From assembly GCA_007115705.1 (NCBI GenBank), contig QXEO01000234.1:310001-374000 (forward strand): a stretch of 64,000 bases of DNA. Direction: 5' to 3'. Shown here piece after piece: positions 44,251 through 55,198 of this stretch. The notes under the pieces were generated by a model that was not told the origin of the DNA, made no database searches, and was given only the letters and a program-made list of their open reading frames with translations. Both the position numbers and the translations under genes were made by a program. Origin of the DNA: Dactylis glomerata. Lineage: Eukaryota > Streptophyta > Magnoliopsida > Poales > Poaceae. Numbering within the stretch: position 1 is the first letter of the stretch; every line of letters starts with the position of its first letter.

Positions 44251-46437
44251 TCAAGTCTTGACTTTAGGTCCCCATTTCTCAATGGGTCCTTTCTTGTTAG
44301 TGACAAGGGTCTTTGGAACCCAAATAGACCATGCAACATATTCATTTGATGAACCAACAAATTTAGCATAAACATGTCCATCACGTGCATGGCAAAGAAC
44401 ATAAGAAGGATTATATTTTCCCGCAAAGTTATTATGGTTAGGCATAGCCTTCTTGGCATTCCCAATAACTTCCCTCACCTCCTCCTCAAATACATTACCA
44501 TTCTCATCATAGCATATTTCATTTGAAGTATGCTTCTTAGATGGGGGAGGAGGCGCGGGGACACTATTTTTCTTCTTCTTCTTCTTCTTCTTCTTCTTGT
44601 TCTTCTTCTTATTCTTCTTGGACTTGGAAGCATATCCAAGTCCCGTCTTGTCACCATGTTGCTTTTGAGCATTCAAAAGCTCATCAAGCATCTCATTTCC
44701 CTTTAGGGGGGCTTTCTCACAAGGGGGGTTAGTTGAGCATGAACTTGCAACAAATGTGCTAGAAAGAGACTTGGTTGCTTCATTAGCAATTATAAGATTT
44801 AGTTTCTCATTTTGCAACCTAAGTTCATTAGCAACGGATTGAGCAATATCACGATCACTTTTAAGTTTGGCAATATCCAAATTGTGAGATTCTTCAAGAC
44901 CCAACATGGATGTCTCAAGTGACACCCTTAGGTCTTGCTCTTCCTCAAGAGATTGAGTAAGAGAAGCAATTTCATCGGCATAGTCACGAGCATGCCCCTC
45001 AAGTTCAAAGATGCGTTCATCATTTTTATCATTTACTTGGATGGCATCATTAAGTTGATCTAGGAGAATCTCAAAGCGAGCTTTGGTCTCCCCATGCAAG
45101 GTTGACATGAACATGTCCATTTCATTTAGATCATCATTTTCACCAACACGTTCAACACAATCCATTAAGGATAAGCTTTTAGGTATGATGGGTGTGAGCG
45201 GTGGTGATACCTTTGTAGCGTGAGCCATGAGACAAGTCGCATTGTGGTTGGTGCGCTTTGATTCATTTGCGGAAGCGAATAGGGATGATGAGGGGGTAGG
45301 ATGGGCAATGGCGATGGCGGCCCTTCCTATTTCCTCCTTATCACTTGCATCATCCTCGGAGAGGTACTCTTCTTGAGTTATCAAAGCGTGAGTTGGAAGG
45401 ACTCTCTTCTTGTCGGAGTTTCTAGGGTAAGACTTGGACTTCATTTCCTTGCGGACAAGCCTTCCATTGTGATCTTCAACTCTTTCATAAGGACACTCCG
45501 TAATAAAGTGGTTAGTGTTACCACAATTGTAGCAAGTCCTCACTCTACTTGTAGCCTTGGGCTTGGAGGGGCTAGATGACTTCCACTTCTTCATGAATGC
45601 CCTTTGAGCAAGAGCCATATGCTCGGCATGAGCATACTTCATGTCCTCGGGGCTTCCACCCAATACTTCTTCCTCTTCCAACAAGCTTTCTTCTTCATGA
45701 TAGGTGACTTTGGCCTTCAAAGCAAGGTTGGGAGCATGCACACCACGTGCACGAGCAAGAGCATCATCCGCATTCTTCTCGGAGATCTTCCTTGCCATCA
45801 TCTCTTGCAAAATGTCATGAGCGGACATCGTCCGGAAATTTGCATTTCCCTTGATGGAGTTCACGGTCTCCCTATGGAAGGGCAAGAGAGCTTGAATGAA
45901 CTTCCTCTTCATCCATCTCCAATCACATTGGGTGGAGCCAAGATCCGTTAGCTTCACTTGGAGTGACGAGAGACGCCTATGGAGTTCTTCGGGAGTTTCA
46001 CCATCAAGCATGGCAAAGTTGTCCGCTTCATTGGAGGCTTCATCAAACTTGGATTCTTGAATGCTCTCATTCCCAATGAAGAGGTTGGTGAGAACATCCC
46101 AAGCTTCTTTGGCGGAGGTGATGTTGCGGACGAACGCCTTGTCCTTCTCGGTAAGAGACATGTGAATGAGATGCAAGGAGGAGGCATTGAGTTGCTTGTC
46201 GATTTGCTCCCAAGGTAGCAAGTTGGTCAAATCCTTGGAAGTTGGATGGAAACCCTGCTCAATGATCCTCCAAAGCTCAATAGACACAAAGTTTATGTGA
46301 GAGCGCATGTTATCTTGCCAATTGGCAAAGCTAGAAGCATCAAGTGGTGGCGGTGGGCCACAAGAAGCAAGGTGTGGCATTTGAAGGTGTCTTCCGGAGA
46401 CATAGCTCATAGGATGTGAATTTCCGTGCTATATCCC
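44251..46437 (-). pseudogene. gag: Sirevirus-type gag, main part
   Basis: The frame from 46,410 to 44,251 codes 719 residues. A UBN2/gag part includes SFANWQDNMRSHINF and EAWDVLTNLFIGN. A zinc knuckle CYNCGNTNHFITEC follows, then long coiled-coil-like stretches and a poly-Lys run encoded by a (TTC)n tract at 44,565-44,625. Codons nearest the Gypsy B junction (46,411-46,437) contain an in-frame TAG; the N-terminal piece across the insertion enters in another frame, so a one-base loss lies near the junction. Gag forms the virus-like particle in this family. Confidence 0.85.
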
Positions 46438-48063
46438 TGATACGTCTCAAACGTATCTATAATTTTTGATGCTCCATGCTTGTTTTTACACCATTTGCCT
46501 ATTGTTTCGTTACACTTAGTGGCACTTTTATACATTTTCCGGAACTAACCTATTAACGAAGTGCCACAGTGCCAGTTTCCTGCTTTCTGCTGTTTTTGTG
46601 TTTCAGAAGTGATACACAGGAAATATTCTCGGAATTGGACGAAACAAGTTCCTGAAGTCATATTTTACTCGGAAGCTTCCAGAGATCCGAAGAAGTGTCG
46701 GAGGGGGGCCACCAGGGCCCCACACAAGGGGGCGGCGCAGCCTGGCCCCTGGCCGCGCCACCCCTATGTGAGAGCCCCTGGCTCCACCTCTGACATCGCC
46801 CCTTCGCCTATAAGTACCCCCCGACGAGAAAAACCTAAGGGCCCGATCAGTTTTCCAGAATACATCGCGATCCGCCGCCGCCGTCGACCCGAAGATCGGG
46901 AGGGTCCAGAAGCTCTTCCCGGCACCCTGCCGGAGAGGGGAATCGCCACCGGAGGTCTTCTTCATCGCCATGCTTGCCTCCGGAGCGATGAGTGAGTAGT
47001 CTACCTTGGACTATGGGTCCATAGCAGTAGCTAAATGGTTGTCTTCTCCACCATGTGCTTCATGTTTAGATCTCATGAGCTGCCCTACAAGATTGAGATC
47101 ACCGTTATGTAATACTATGATGTTGGTTTGTTGGGATCCGATGAATATTGGTGTTTATGATTAAGTTGCTGTACTGAATTATATCTTTTGTTATCTCTAT
47201 GTTGTTTATGATCTTGCATGCTCTCCGTTGTTAGTAGCTATCTTGGCCGAGTAGTTGCTAGTGACTCCAAGAGGGGGTATTTATGCTCGATAGTGGGTTC
47301 ATGGCTCTATTTCACCTGGGGGAGTGACAGAAACCTCTAAGGTGGTAGATGTGATATTGCTACTAGGGAGAAAACAACATTCATATGCTCAAGGGCATAT
47401 GCTTTGTTTACATTACACACTTTGCTTAATGCAATTATCTGTTGTTCGCAACTTAATACTTCTAGGGTGTTCGGATGATATCCCCGGGGGTGGATTATTA
47501 GTCATAGATGCAGTTGGATGGCGGTCTATGTATTTTGTTGTAATGCCCAGAGTAAATCTCATAGTGATCTTCTTGACATATCACGTTATCTTTATTCTAT
47601 CAATTGCCCAACTGTAATTTGTTTACCCAGCATGTTATTTTATCTGTGGAGAGACACCACTAGTGAACTGTGGACCCCGGTCCTATTTTAATCATATTGC
47701 AATCAACTGTTTACTTTTCCCGCACTGTTTACTTTACTCGCATATTATTACTGTTTTCCACTCGATACACTCATAACCTTTGTTTCAAGCAAACCGGTGA
47801 GATTGACAACCTCATCGCAAGTTGGGGACAAAGTATTTGTTTGTGTGTGTGCAGGTTCCACAACACCTTCAGTCGTCATCGTCTCCCTTCTCCTGTTCGA
47901 TAAATCTTGGTTTCTTAACTGAGGGAAAACTTGCCGCTACACTCATCATACCTTCCTCTTGGGGTTCCCAACGGGCTGGTCATCACCACGCACAAGGACT
48001 TACTGCTCCCACGTCAACTACACGCCACAGCTCTTTTCTGGCGTCATCATCACACGAGTAGCA
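46438..48063 (+). repeat. 5' LTR of Gypsy B
   Basis: It begins TGATACGTCTCAAACG and ends ACGAGTAGCA. A TATA-like CCTATAAGTA lies near 46,806. It is related to the LTRs of Gypsy A in inverse orientation. Confidence 0.93.
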
Positions 48064-48073
48064 GCACTTTTTC

Positions 48074-48090
48074 TGGCGCCGTTGCTGGGG
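48074..48090 (+). other. Primer binding site, tRNA-Asp type (Gypsy B)
   Basis: TGGCGCCGTTGCTGGGG is complementary to the 3' end of plant tRNA-Asp apart from one base; Gypsy A has the exact form at 57,960-57,976. Confidence 0.85.
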
Positions 48091-48258
48091 AAGAGAGAAG
48101 ACTTCTGCGAGGGGAGTTCTTCGCACACACATTCTTTACTTTGTTATTTGTTTTGCTTTACTTTATTTATTTTACCTGCATTGCTTTTTATATCAAAAAC
48201 CCAAAAAAATTAGAATCCTTGGTAGTTGTTTTTACTTGTTTACTTTCGTTTTGCTGAA

Positions 48259-50322
48259 ATGGGTACTCCTGAAAACACCAAGTTGTGTGACTTTGCTAGC
48301 ACGAACAATAGTGATTTTATCTGCACTCCTATTGCACCACCTGTTCCTGCTACCACCTTTTATGAGATCAAGCCTGCTTTATTGAACCTTGTTATGAAAG
48401 AGCAATTTTCTGGTGCTAGTACTGAAGATGCTGCAGCTCATCTCAACAATTTTGTTGAGCTATGTGAGATGCAGAAATATAAGGATGTTGATAGTGATAT
48501 TATTAAGCTCAAGTTGTTTCCTTTTTCTTTGAGAGGAAAAGCTAAAGATTGGTTGCTGTCTTTGACTAAGAATAGTATTGATTCATGGGCTAAGTGTAAG
48601 GATGCTTTTATTGGTAGATACTATCCTCCTGCTAAGATTATAGCTTTGCGCAGCAATATTATGAAGTTTACTCAGTTTGATAATGAACATGTTGCTCAAG
48701 CTTGGGAAAGAATGAAATCTATGGTAAAGAATTGCCCCACTCATGGACTGACTACTTGGATGATTATCCAAACTTTTTATGCAGGACTGAATTTTTCTTC
48801 AAGAAACCTACTTGATTCAGCTGCTGGAGGCACTTTTATGTCCCTCACATTGGGCGCCGCATCAAAGCTACTCGACAACATGATGGTAAATTATTCCGAA
48901 TGGCACACCGAGAGAGCTCCACAGGGTAAGAAGGTAAATTCTGTTGAGGAAACCTCTTCCTTAAGTGATAAGATTGATACCATTATGGCTATGCTTGCTA
49001 ATGGTAGGACGCATGTTGATCCTAATAATGTTCCTTTGGCCTCTCTGGTTGCCCAAGAAGAGCAAGTTGATGTGAATTTCATTAGAAATAACAATTTTAA
49101 TAACAATGCTTATAGGAACAATTTTGCTAGTAACAATTATAGGCCGTATCCTTCTACCAATGGTAATGGTTATGGTAACTCTTATGGTAATTCCTACAAC
49201 AACACTAGGGCCGCGCCCTCCGAGCTTGAGGTAATGCTCAAGGACTTCATCGGTAAGCAAACTGCTTTTAATAAGTCTGTTGAGGAAAAGTTAGGCAAAA
49301 TTGATATTCTTGCTTCTAAAGTTGATAGCCTTGCTCATGATGTTGAACTTCTGAAACTAAAAGTGTTTCCTAATGATGTGAATGTGAGCAATGTCGTTGC
49401 TGCCGCTAATGCTACCCAAGTTGGAATTGATGAAAATATTAGATTGTTAGCGGAATTGCATGCCAGGTGGGAAAGAGAAGATGAGATGGCTAGAGAGATG
49501 AAGGTATGTACTATTACTACCTCTAATGATGTTGCTCCTACTGATAGCAACCCTCTTACTTTGATTGGTGTAGAGAAAACTCCCACTCCTTGTGTTAAAA
49601 AGCCTAAAACTGCCAAAACTTTTTCTCAAAAGAGTGCTGAAATTTTTCGGACTGTGGGAGATGATAGCTCTATTTCCTTTAATGATTTTGATGTTGATGG
49701 CTGCAATATATCTGAAGTAATTTTGTTCTTGCAAAAGCTTGCTTTGACTCCCAATGCTAGTTCTTTAAATATTGCTTTTACTAAGCATATTACCAATGCT
49801 CTCATAAAGATTAGGGATGAAAAGTTGAAGCAAAAAGCCTCTGTTCCCAAGAAGTTAGAAGATGGTTGGGAACCCATCATTGATATGCATGTTAATGGTT
49901 ATGATTGCCATGCTTTATGTGATCTAGGTGCTAGTATTTCTATCATGCCTAGAAAGATTTATGACATGCTTGATTTACCACCGCTTGAAAAGTGTTATTT
50001 TGATGTTCCTATTGCTGATGTTGCTAAGAAGAAACCTTTGGGAAGGATTAATGATGTTCTTATTGTGGTTAACAATAACCTTGTTCCCGTTGATTTTCTT
50101 GTTATGGACGTTGAATGCCATGCTTCATGTCCTATTATTTTGGGAAGACCTTTTCTTCGAACTGTAGGTGCTATCATTGATATGAGGGAAGGCACTATCA
50201 AGTATCAATTCCCGCTAAAGAAAGGTATGGAACACTTCCCTAGGAAAAGAAAGAAATTACTTTTTGACTCTATTCTTAGAGCAAATTATGAGCTTAATGC
50301 TTCATCACTTGATATTACTTGA
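48259..50322 (+). CDS. gag: Gypsy B gag with aspartic protease
   Basis: The ATG at 48,259 (GAAATGG context) starts a 687-residue frame; the open frame extends a little further 5' to 48,226. Residues ~50-210 form a retrotransposon gag domain with FPFSLRGKAKDWL and AWERMKSMVKNCPTHGL. An Asn-rich segment follows (~residues 275-310) and then a helical part. The C-terminal ~170 residues are a retropepsin: HALCDLGASISIMP is the active site and ILGRPFLRTVGAIID the second conserved block. Plant Athila-like proteases often have D-L-G in place of D-T/S-G. The frame is intact and ends at 50,322; no pol follows. It could supply structural protein but needs reverse transcriptase and integrase from another element. 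Confidence 0.88.
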   Translation: MGTPENTKLCDFASTNNSDFICTPIAPPVPATTFYEIKPALLNLVMKEQFSGASTEDAAAHLNNFVELCEMQKYKDVDSDIIKLKLFPFSLRGKAKDWLLSLTKNSIDSWAKCKDAFIGRYYPPAKIIALRSNIMKFTQFDNEHVAQAWERMKSMVKNCPTHGLTTWMIIQTFYAGLNFSSRNLLDSAAGGTFMSLTLGAASKLLDNMMVNYSEWHTERAPQGKKVNSVEETSSLSDKIDTIMAMLANGRTHVDPNNVPLASLVAQEEQVDVNFIRNNNFNNNAYRNNFASNNYRPYPSTNGNGYGNSYGNSYNNTRAAPSELEVMLKDFIGKQTAFNKSVEEKLGKIDILASKVDSLAHDVELLKLKVFPNDVNVSNVVAAANATQVGIDENIRLLAELHARWEREDEMAREMKVCTITTSNDVAPTDSNPLTLIGVEKTPTPCVKKPKTAKTFSQKSAEIFRTVGDDSSISFNDFDVDGCNISEVILFLQKLALTPNASSLNIAFTKHITNALIKIRDEKLKQKASVPKKLEDGWEPIIDMHVNGYDCHALCDLGASISIMPRKIYDMLDLPPLEKCYFDVPIADVAKKKPLGRINDVLIVVNNNLVPVDFLVMDVECHASCPIILGRPFLRTVGAIIDMREGTIKYQFPLKKGMEHFPRKRKKLLFDSILRANYELNASSLDIT

Positions 50323-53237
50323 TTCGCACTTTTCTGCGCCTAGCTCAAAGGCGTTAAAGAAAAGCACTCTTGGGAGATAACCCAATGTTTCTTTCCAGTA
50401 CTTTTTCTTTTATTTGAGTCTTGGAAGTCATTATTACTGTAATGACCGCTCCTTATCTTGTTTATTTCGTTTTTGTGCCAAGAGAAGCCTCTAATTTGAG
50501 CGAGGTAAAGATTTGGGGATGTTGCTGTCCTGAAACTGTTTTCGGTGCTGCACCGTAAAAATTCGTGAAAATTATCTGTTTATCTTTTGGACCTGCGATT
50601 TCTTGTGCATATGCCCCAGGTTATATCCAAACTTTTCTTAGTTGAACACTTTTTGATTTGAGCAACGGAAAATCCCTCAAAAATTCGTCCTTTGTCAGCT
50701 GTTCAGTTTTGACAGATTTCTGCCAATATTTGTTTTTGCCACTTTATCGCTTTTTTTTGAGTTATTTTTTATCATGGAACTCTTGTGGAAGTTGCTACAG
50801 TAGTATATACTTTATATGTGGTGGTTTTGGGTTGAAACCTGAAGCTAAAAGAGGTTGAATATATTTTATGCTTACACTAATGTTGCTAATAGAATTGTGT
50901 TTAGTTTTGTATGAAGAAAGTTTTCAAGTGTAGGGATTGGAGAATGATGAGATGAGTTGAAGAATGGACAAAAGCTCAAGCTTGGGGATGCCCATGCATC
51001 ACCCCAAGAAATATCCAAGAAGTACAAGCGTCAAAGCTTGGGGATGCCCCCGAGGCACCCCTTCTTCATCGGCAAAAATCAGGTCACCTTTCAAAACACT
51101 ATATTTTTATTGCTTCATGCACTATGTGTTTTTCTTGGAGCGTCAGTTGTTTTAGTTTTCTTAGGTTTTTTAGTTTGTTTGTTTGCTTCAATAAATGGTT
51201 GGACCCCAACAAATTTCCTTCGGAGGAGATGTACTCGTTTTCATTTGCAAAGAACGCTCTAGTTTTCACTCTTATTAAAATCGAGCGCTCTACTTTTTCT
51301 GCTACTGCTTTTGGTTTTTGTTTTCGCCTTGATTTGCGTTCAGATCTTGTCATATCTTTTCATCAAGGTGTATTTTTGCCTCTGATCTTTATTGGTTTTC
51401 ATCAAAAAGAGGTGTTTATAAAAATTTCAAATGGTGTTGGAAAAGAGAAAAAGCTTTGTGCAAAATAGTGGTACAAGAAGGAGCTTGTGTAGACTGCGGC
51501 TTAGGCTTTTTCATGTCATGCTTGATGTCTTTTTGATAGTATGCTTAGTGCTTTTGCTGTAGCATGACTTGTCTCAAATAACTGAGATTGCTTAATGAGC
51601 CATTGAAAAAATCATGCGTTGTTTTTATTGTATGGAAGCATTATTTTGGTTTTCTCCTTGATGCTTTATTTGGGTTGACTTGGCGCATGCTCACACATGT
51701 TAGACTCTTACAAAGTCGCCATTAGCCTTCATGATCATTTAGTTTTTGACTTTTGATGCCATCGTATGCTTCTTTTAATGTCGCTTTGTCGCTTTGCATG
51801 ATTATGGCCATTATTGCTCTCTTAGTTGGTCGCTCCCAGTCTTTTGCTAGCCCTCACCTTGTACTGAGTATGAGCTCTACTCGTGCATCCAACTCCTAAA
51901 AGCCAAAGTTTTTCAAAGTGTCCACCATACATACCTACTAGCAATTTTCTATTCCAAGTAAATTTGACTTGCTTTTATATTCTCTTCAAATTAAACTCTT
52001 ACCAGTGTTATGCGAAACTCGGTTAGTAAAGCTCCCACGAACCGGAAGGCACACTTTACTTTTTCCTGTTCTTAAAAATTTGACATTGTGGTCTTTTATG
52101 TTGAGTTGTTATGCTTGCAAGTTGTAAGTTGGATTCTAGCCCAGCCATGCTGTCATGGGGCAAGCTTTCAACATTGCACTTCTTTTTGAGTTGATATCGT
52201 GATCTTTTGTTTATGGATGCCCGCTGTGTGAAATGAATTGGGAATCTTGTAGGGATCATGGAGTTTGTATATGTGTTAGGGAAACGCCAGGCCGCCAATC
52301 TAAGCCATGCATAATTCATGGTGGAAATTTGCAGCATACCCATGGTGAACATTCGACGACGCATCTCACAATAAAAAGCTAAACAATATAGCAAATAAAA
52401 GAGATGTCGAGGTGTTCATTGTCTACTTGTCCTGTCATTTTGGTGTGGGCTTGTTCCATGTCATCGGGCACGGAGGTACCCCATTGGCGGTTCTCAATGA
52501 TATGCATACACTTACAATGACAAGAGCCTTGCTTGGGACTCTAAGTAAATTAGCATGGTTTGGGTACTCGTATTCACGGGACACGAGGTTTTCAACTTAT
52601 GATTTGTCAAGCATATGCATCATAATTGTTCTCTCATTAACTTTAACCATTCAAGATGCTTATGATGGGGGCAATGAGAGCTCAAAGCCGGTAAGTACCA
52701 TAATTTTTGAAGGTTATAAAACTTGCAATCACTGCTTCCCTCTGCGAAGGGCCTTTCTTTTACTTTTATGTTGAGTCACCACCTTCTTTCTTTATGCACC
52801 ATTAAGAGAGCATAGTTGTCATTCTTAGTGTGATATGCATTGTCCCAAAGTTCATTGATTGATTCATATTGTTGGTTTCACTTGTTCTTAAATTATTTGT
52901 ATCTAGTCGCCCTCTTAAACTTTGAGGTGTCCTATGCATTTATGTTTTGCTCTCTTTGAAGGACAAGCTGAAAACCATTTGTATGTTTTTCCTTATGATT
53001 TGAACACACGTTTGACTTTCATTGTTTCATTATCATGATCTTTTGTTTGTGTTCATTTGCATGTTTACAACATGGTTGCTAAGTTCTTATTGTCATGATT
53101 ATATCTTTCATGCCCATGTTTTAAGTTCTATTGATCCCAGCTCACCAATGCTTACATATATGATCAAGATTGTGTAGGTGCATGTCACCTCAAAAATTAT
53201 TCTTTGTTATCACTTACCTACTCGAGGACGAGCAGGA
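50323..53237 (+). other. 3' non-coding region of Gypsy B
   Basis: About 2.9 kb where autonomous Gypsy elements would have reverse transcriptase and integrase. No domain is found in any frame. The same region exists in Gypsy A. At 50,834-50,838 it has GAAAC in the context that corresponds to the Sirevirus target in A. Confidence 0.85.
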
Positions 53238-53255
53238 GTTAAGCTTGGGGATGCT
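53238..53255 (+). other. Polypurine tract of Gypsy B
   Basis: GTTAAGCTTGGGGATGCT lies directly before the 3' LTR. Confidence 0.8.
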
Positions 53256-54881
53256 TGATACGTCTCAAACGTTTCTATAATTTTTGATGCTCCATGCTTG
53301 TTTTTACACCATTTGCCTATTGTTTCGTTACACTTAGTGGCACTTTTATACATTTTCCGGAACTAACCTATTAACGAAGTGCCACAGTGCCAGTTTCCTG
53401 TTTTCTGCTGTTTTTGTGTTTCAGAAGTGATACACAGGAAATATTCTCGGAATTGGACGAAACAAGTTCCTGAAGTCATATTTTACCCGGAAGCTTCCAG
53501 AGATCCGAAGAAGTGTCGGAGGGGGGCCACCAGGGCCCCACACAAGGGGGCGGCGCGGCCTGGCCCCTGGCCGCGCCACCCCTGTGTGAGAGCCCCTGGC
53601 TCCACCTCTGACATCGCCCCTTCGCCTATAAGTACCCCCCGACGAGAAAATCCTAAGGGCCCGATCAGTTTTCCAGAATACATCGCGATCCGCCACCGCC
53701 GTCGACCCGAAGATCGGGAGGGTCCAGAAGCTCTTCCCGGCACCCTGCCGGAGAGGGGAATCGCCACCGGAGGTCTTCTTCATCGCCATGCTTGCCTCCG
53801 GAGCGATGAGTGAGTAGTCTACCTTGGACTATGGGTCCATAGCAGTAGCTAGATGGTTGTCTTCTCCACCATGTGCTTCATGTTTAGATCTCATGAGCTG
53901 CCCTACATGATTGAGATCACCGTTATGTAATACTATGATGTTGGTTTGTTGGGATCCGATGAATATTGGTGTTTATGATTAAGTTGCTGTACTGAATTAT
54001 ATCTTTTGTTATCTCTATGTTGTTTATGATCTTGCATGCTCTCTGTTGTTAGTAGCTATCTTGGCCGAGTAGTTGCTAGTGACTCCAAGAGGGGGTATTT
54101 ATGCTCGATAGTGGGTTCATGTCTCTATTTCACCTGGGGGAGTGACAGAAACCTCTAAGGTGGTAGATGTGTTGTTGCTACTAGGGAGAAAACAACATTC
54201 ATATGCTCAAGGGCATATGCTTTGTTTACATTACACACTTTGCTTAATGCAATTATCTGTTGTTCGCAACTTAATACTTCTAGGGTGTTCGGATGATATC
54301 CCCGGGGGTGGATTATTAGTCATAGATGCAGTTGGATGGCGGTCTATGTATTTTGTTGTAATGCCCAGAGTAAATCTCATAGTGATCTTCTTGACATATC
54401 ACGTTATCTTTATTCTATCAATTGCCCAACTGTAATTTGTTTACCCAGCATGTTATTTTATCTGTGGAGAGACACCACTAGTGAACTGTGGACCCCGGTC
54501 CTATTTTAATCATATTGCAATCAACTGTTTACTTTTCCCGCACTGTTTACTTTACTCGCATATTATTACTGTTTTCCACTCGATACACTCATAACCTTTG
54601 TTTCAAGCAAACCGGTGAGATTGACAACCTCATCGCAAGTTGGGGACAAAGTATTTGTTTGTGTGTGTGCAGGTTCCACAACACCTTCAGTCGTCATCGT
54701 CTCCCTTCTCCTGTTCGATAAACGTTGGTTTCTTAACTGAGGGAAAACTTGCCGCTACAGTCATCATACCTTCCTCTTGGGGTTCCCAACGGGCTGGTCA
54801 TCACCACGCACAAGGATTTACTGCTCCCACGTCAACTACACGCCACAGCTCTTTTCTGGCGTCATCATCACACGAGTAGCA
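53256..54881 (+). repeat. 3' LTR of Gypsy B
   Basis: Paired with 46,438-48,063, equal length, about 99% identical by eye. Several short frames inside are LTR by-products. Confidence 0.93.
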
Positions 54882-55146
54882 GTCCCCGAGAGGTGTCATC
54901 CTTCTTGGGGGTGTCATCTACCTTGGGGGGTTCCTCTCCGCCCTCATCCCAATCCTCATCCGGATTATCCTCGTCTAAGATGGGCTTACCCGAGGACTCA
55001 ACCGAGGTCGGTGGAGTGGTACTAGATGTTCCACTAACGAGGGCATCAAGTTGAGATTTTTGGCTTTCCATGGCTGCCATCATAGCATCCATACGAGCCA
55101 TTATATTATTAAGATCCCCCTTAGTGGCGGGTTCCTCTTCGCCCAT
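54882..55146 (-). pseudogene. gag: Sirevirus-type gag, N-terminal piece
   Basis: The ATG at 55,146 (minus) starts MGEEEPATKGDLNNIMARMD and runs 88 codons through an acidic, Pro-rich part to the Gypsy B insertion. It lies about 40 bases after the primer site, as expected for a gag start. The rest of gag is at 46,437-44,251, beyond the insertion. Confidence 0.85.
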
Positions 55147-55183
55147 AACCTCTTAGGCGGTTAAGCCCAATCAAAGAGCACTA

Positions 55184-55196
55184 GGCTCTGATACCA
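55184..55196 (-). other. Primer binding site, tRNA-Met type (Sirevirus-type element)
   Basis: TGGTATCAGAGCC on the minus strand lies two bases after the 5' LTR. Complementary to initiator tRNA-Met. Confidence 0.9.
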
Positions 55197-55198
55197 AT

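Larger units (their letters stand above)
46438..54881 (+). mobile_element. Gypsy-type element B, gag-protease only
   Basis: LTRs are 46,438-48,063 and 53,256-54,881, both 1,626 bp. Flanks are ATCCC (46,433-46,437) and GTCCC (54,882-54,886), a 5-base duplication with one mismatch. The element is 8,444 bp, on the plus strand, inserted in the gag of the Sirevirus. It has a tRNA-Asp primer site and purine tract but no reverse transcriptase, RNase H or integrase. LTRs differ at about 17 positions (1.05%) by eye, the lowest value in the window, which suits the innermost element. Confidence 0.92.

Noticed and set aside
44565..44625. (TTC)n microsatellite as an independent feature
   Set aside because: It lies in frame in the Sirevirus gag and codes the Lys-rich run, so it is described with gag.
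46561..46995. A 144-codon frame present in both Gypsy B LTRs (also 53,379-53,813) and a similar one in Gypsy A (59,076-59,510)
   Set aside because: It lies wholly within LTRs, spans the TATA region and has no domain; it is conserved only because the LTRs are.
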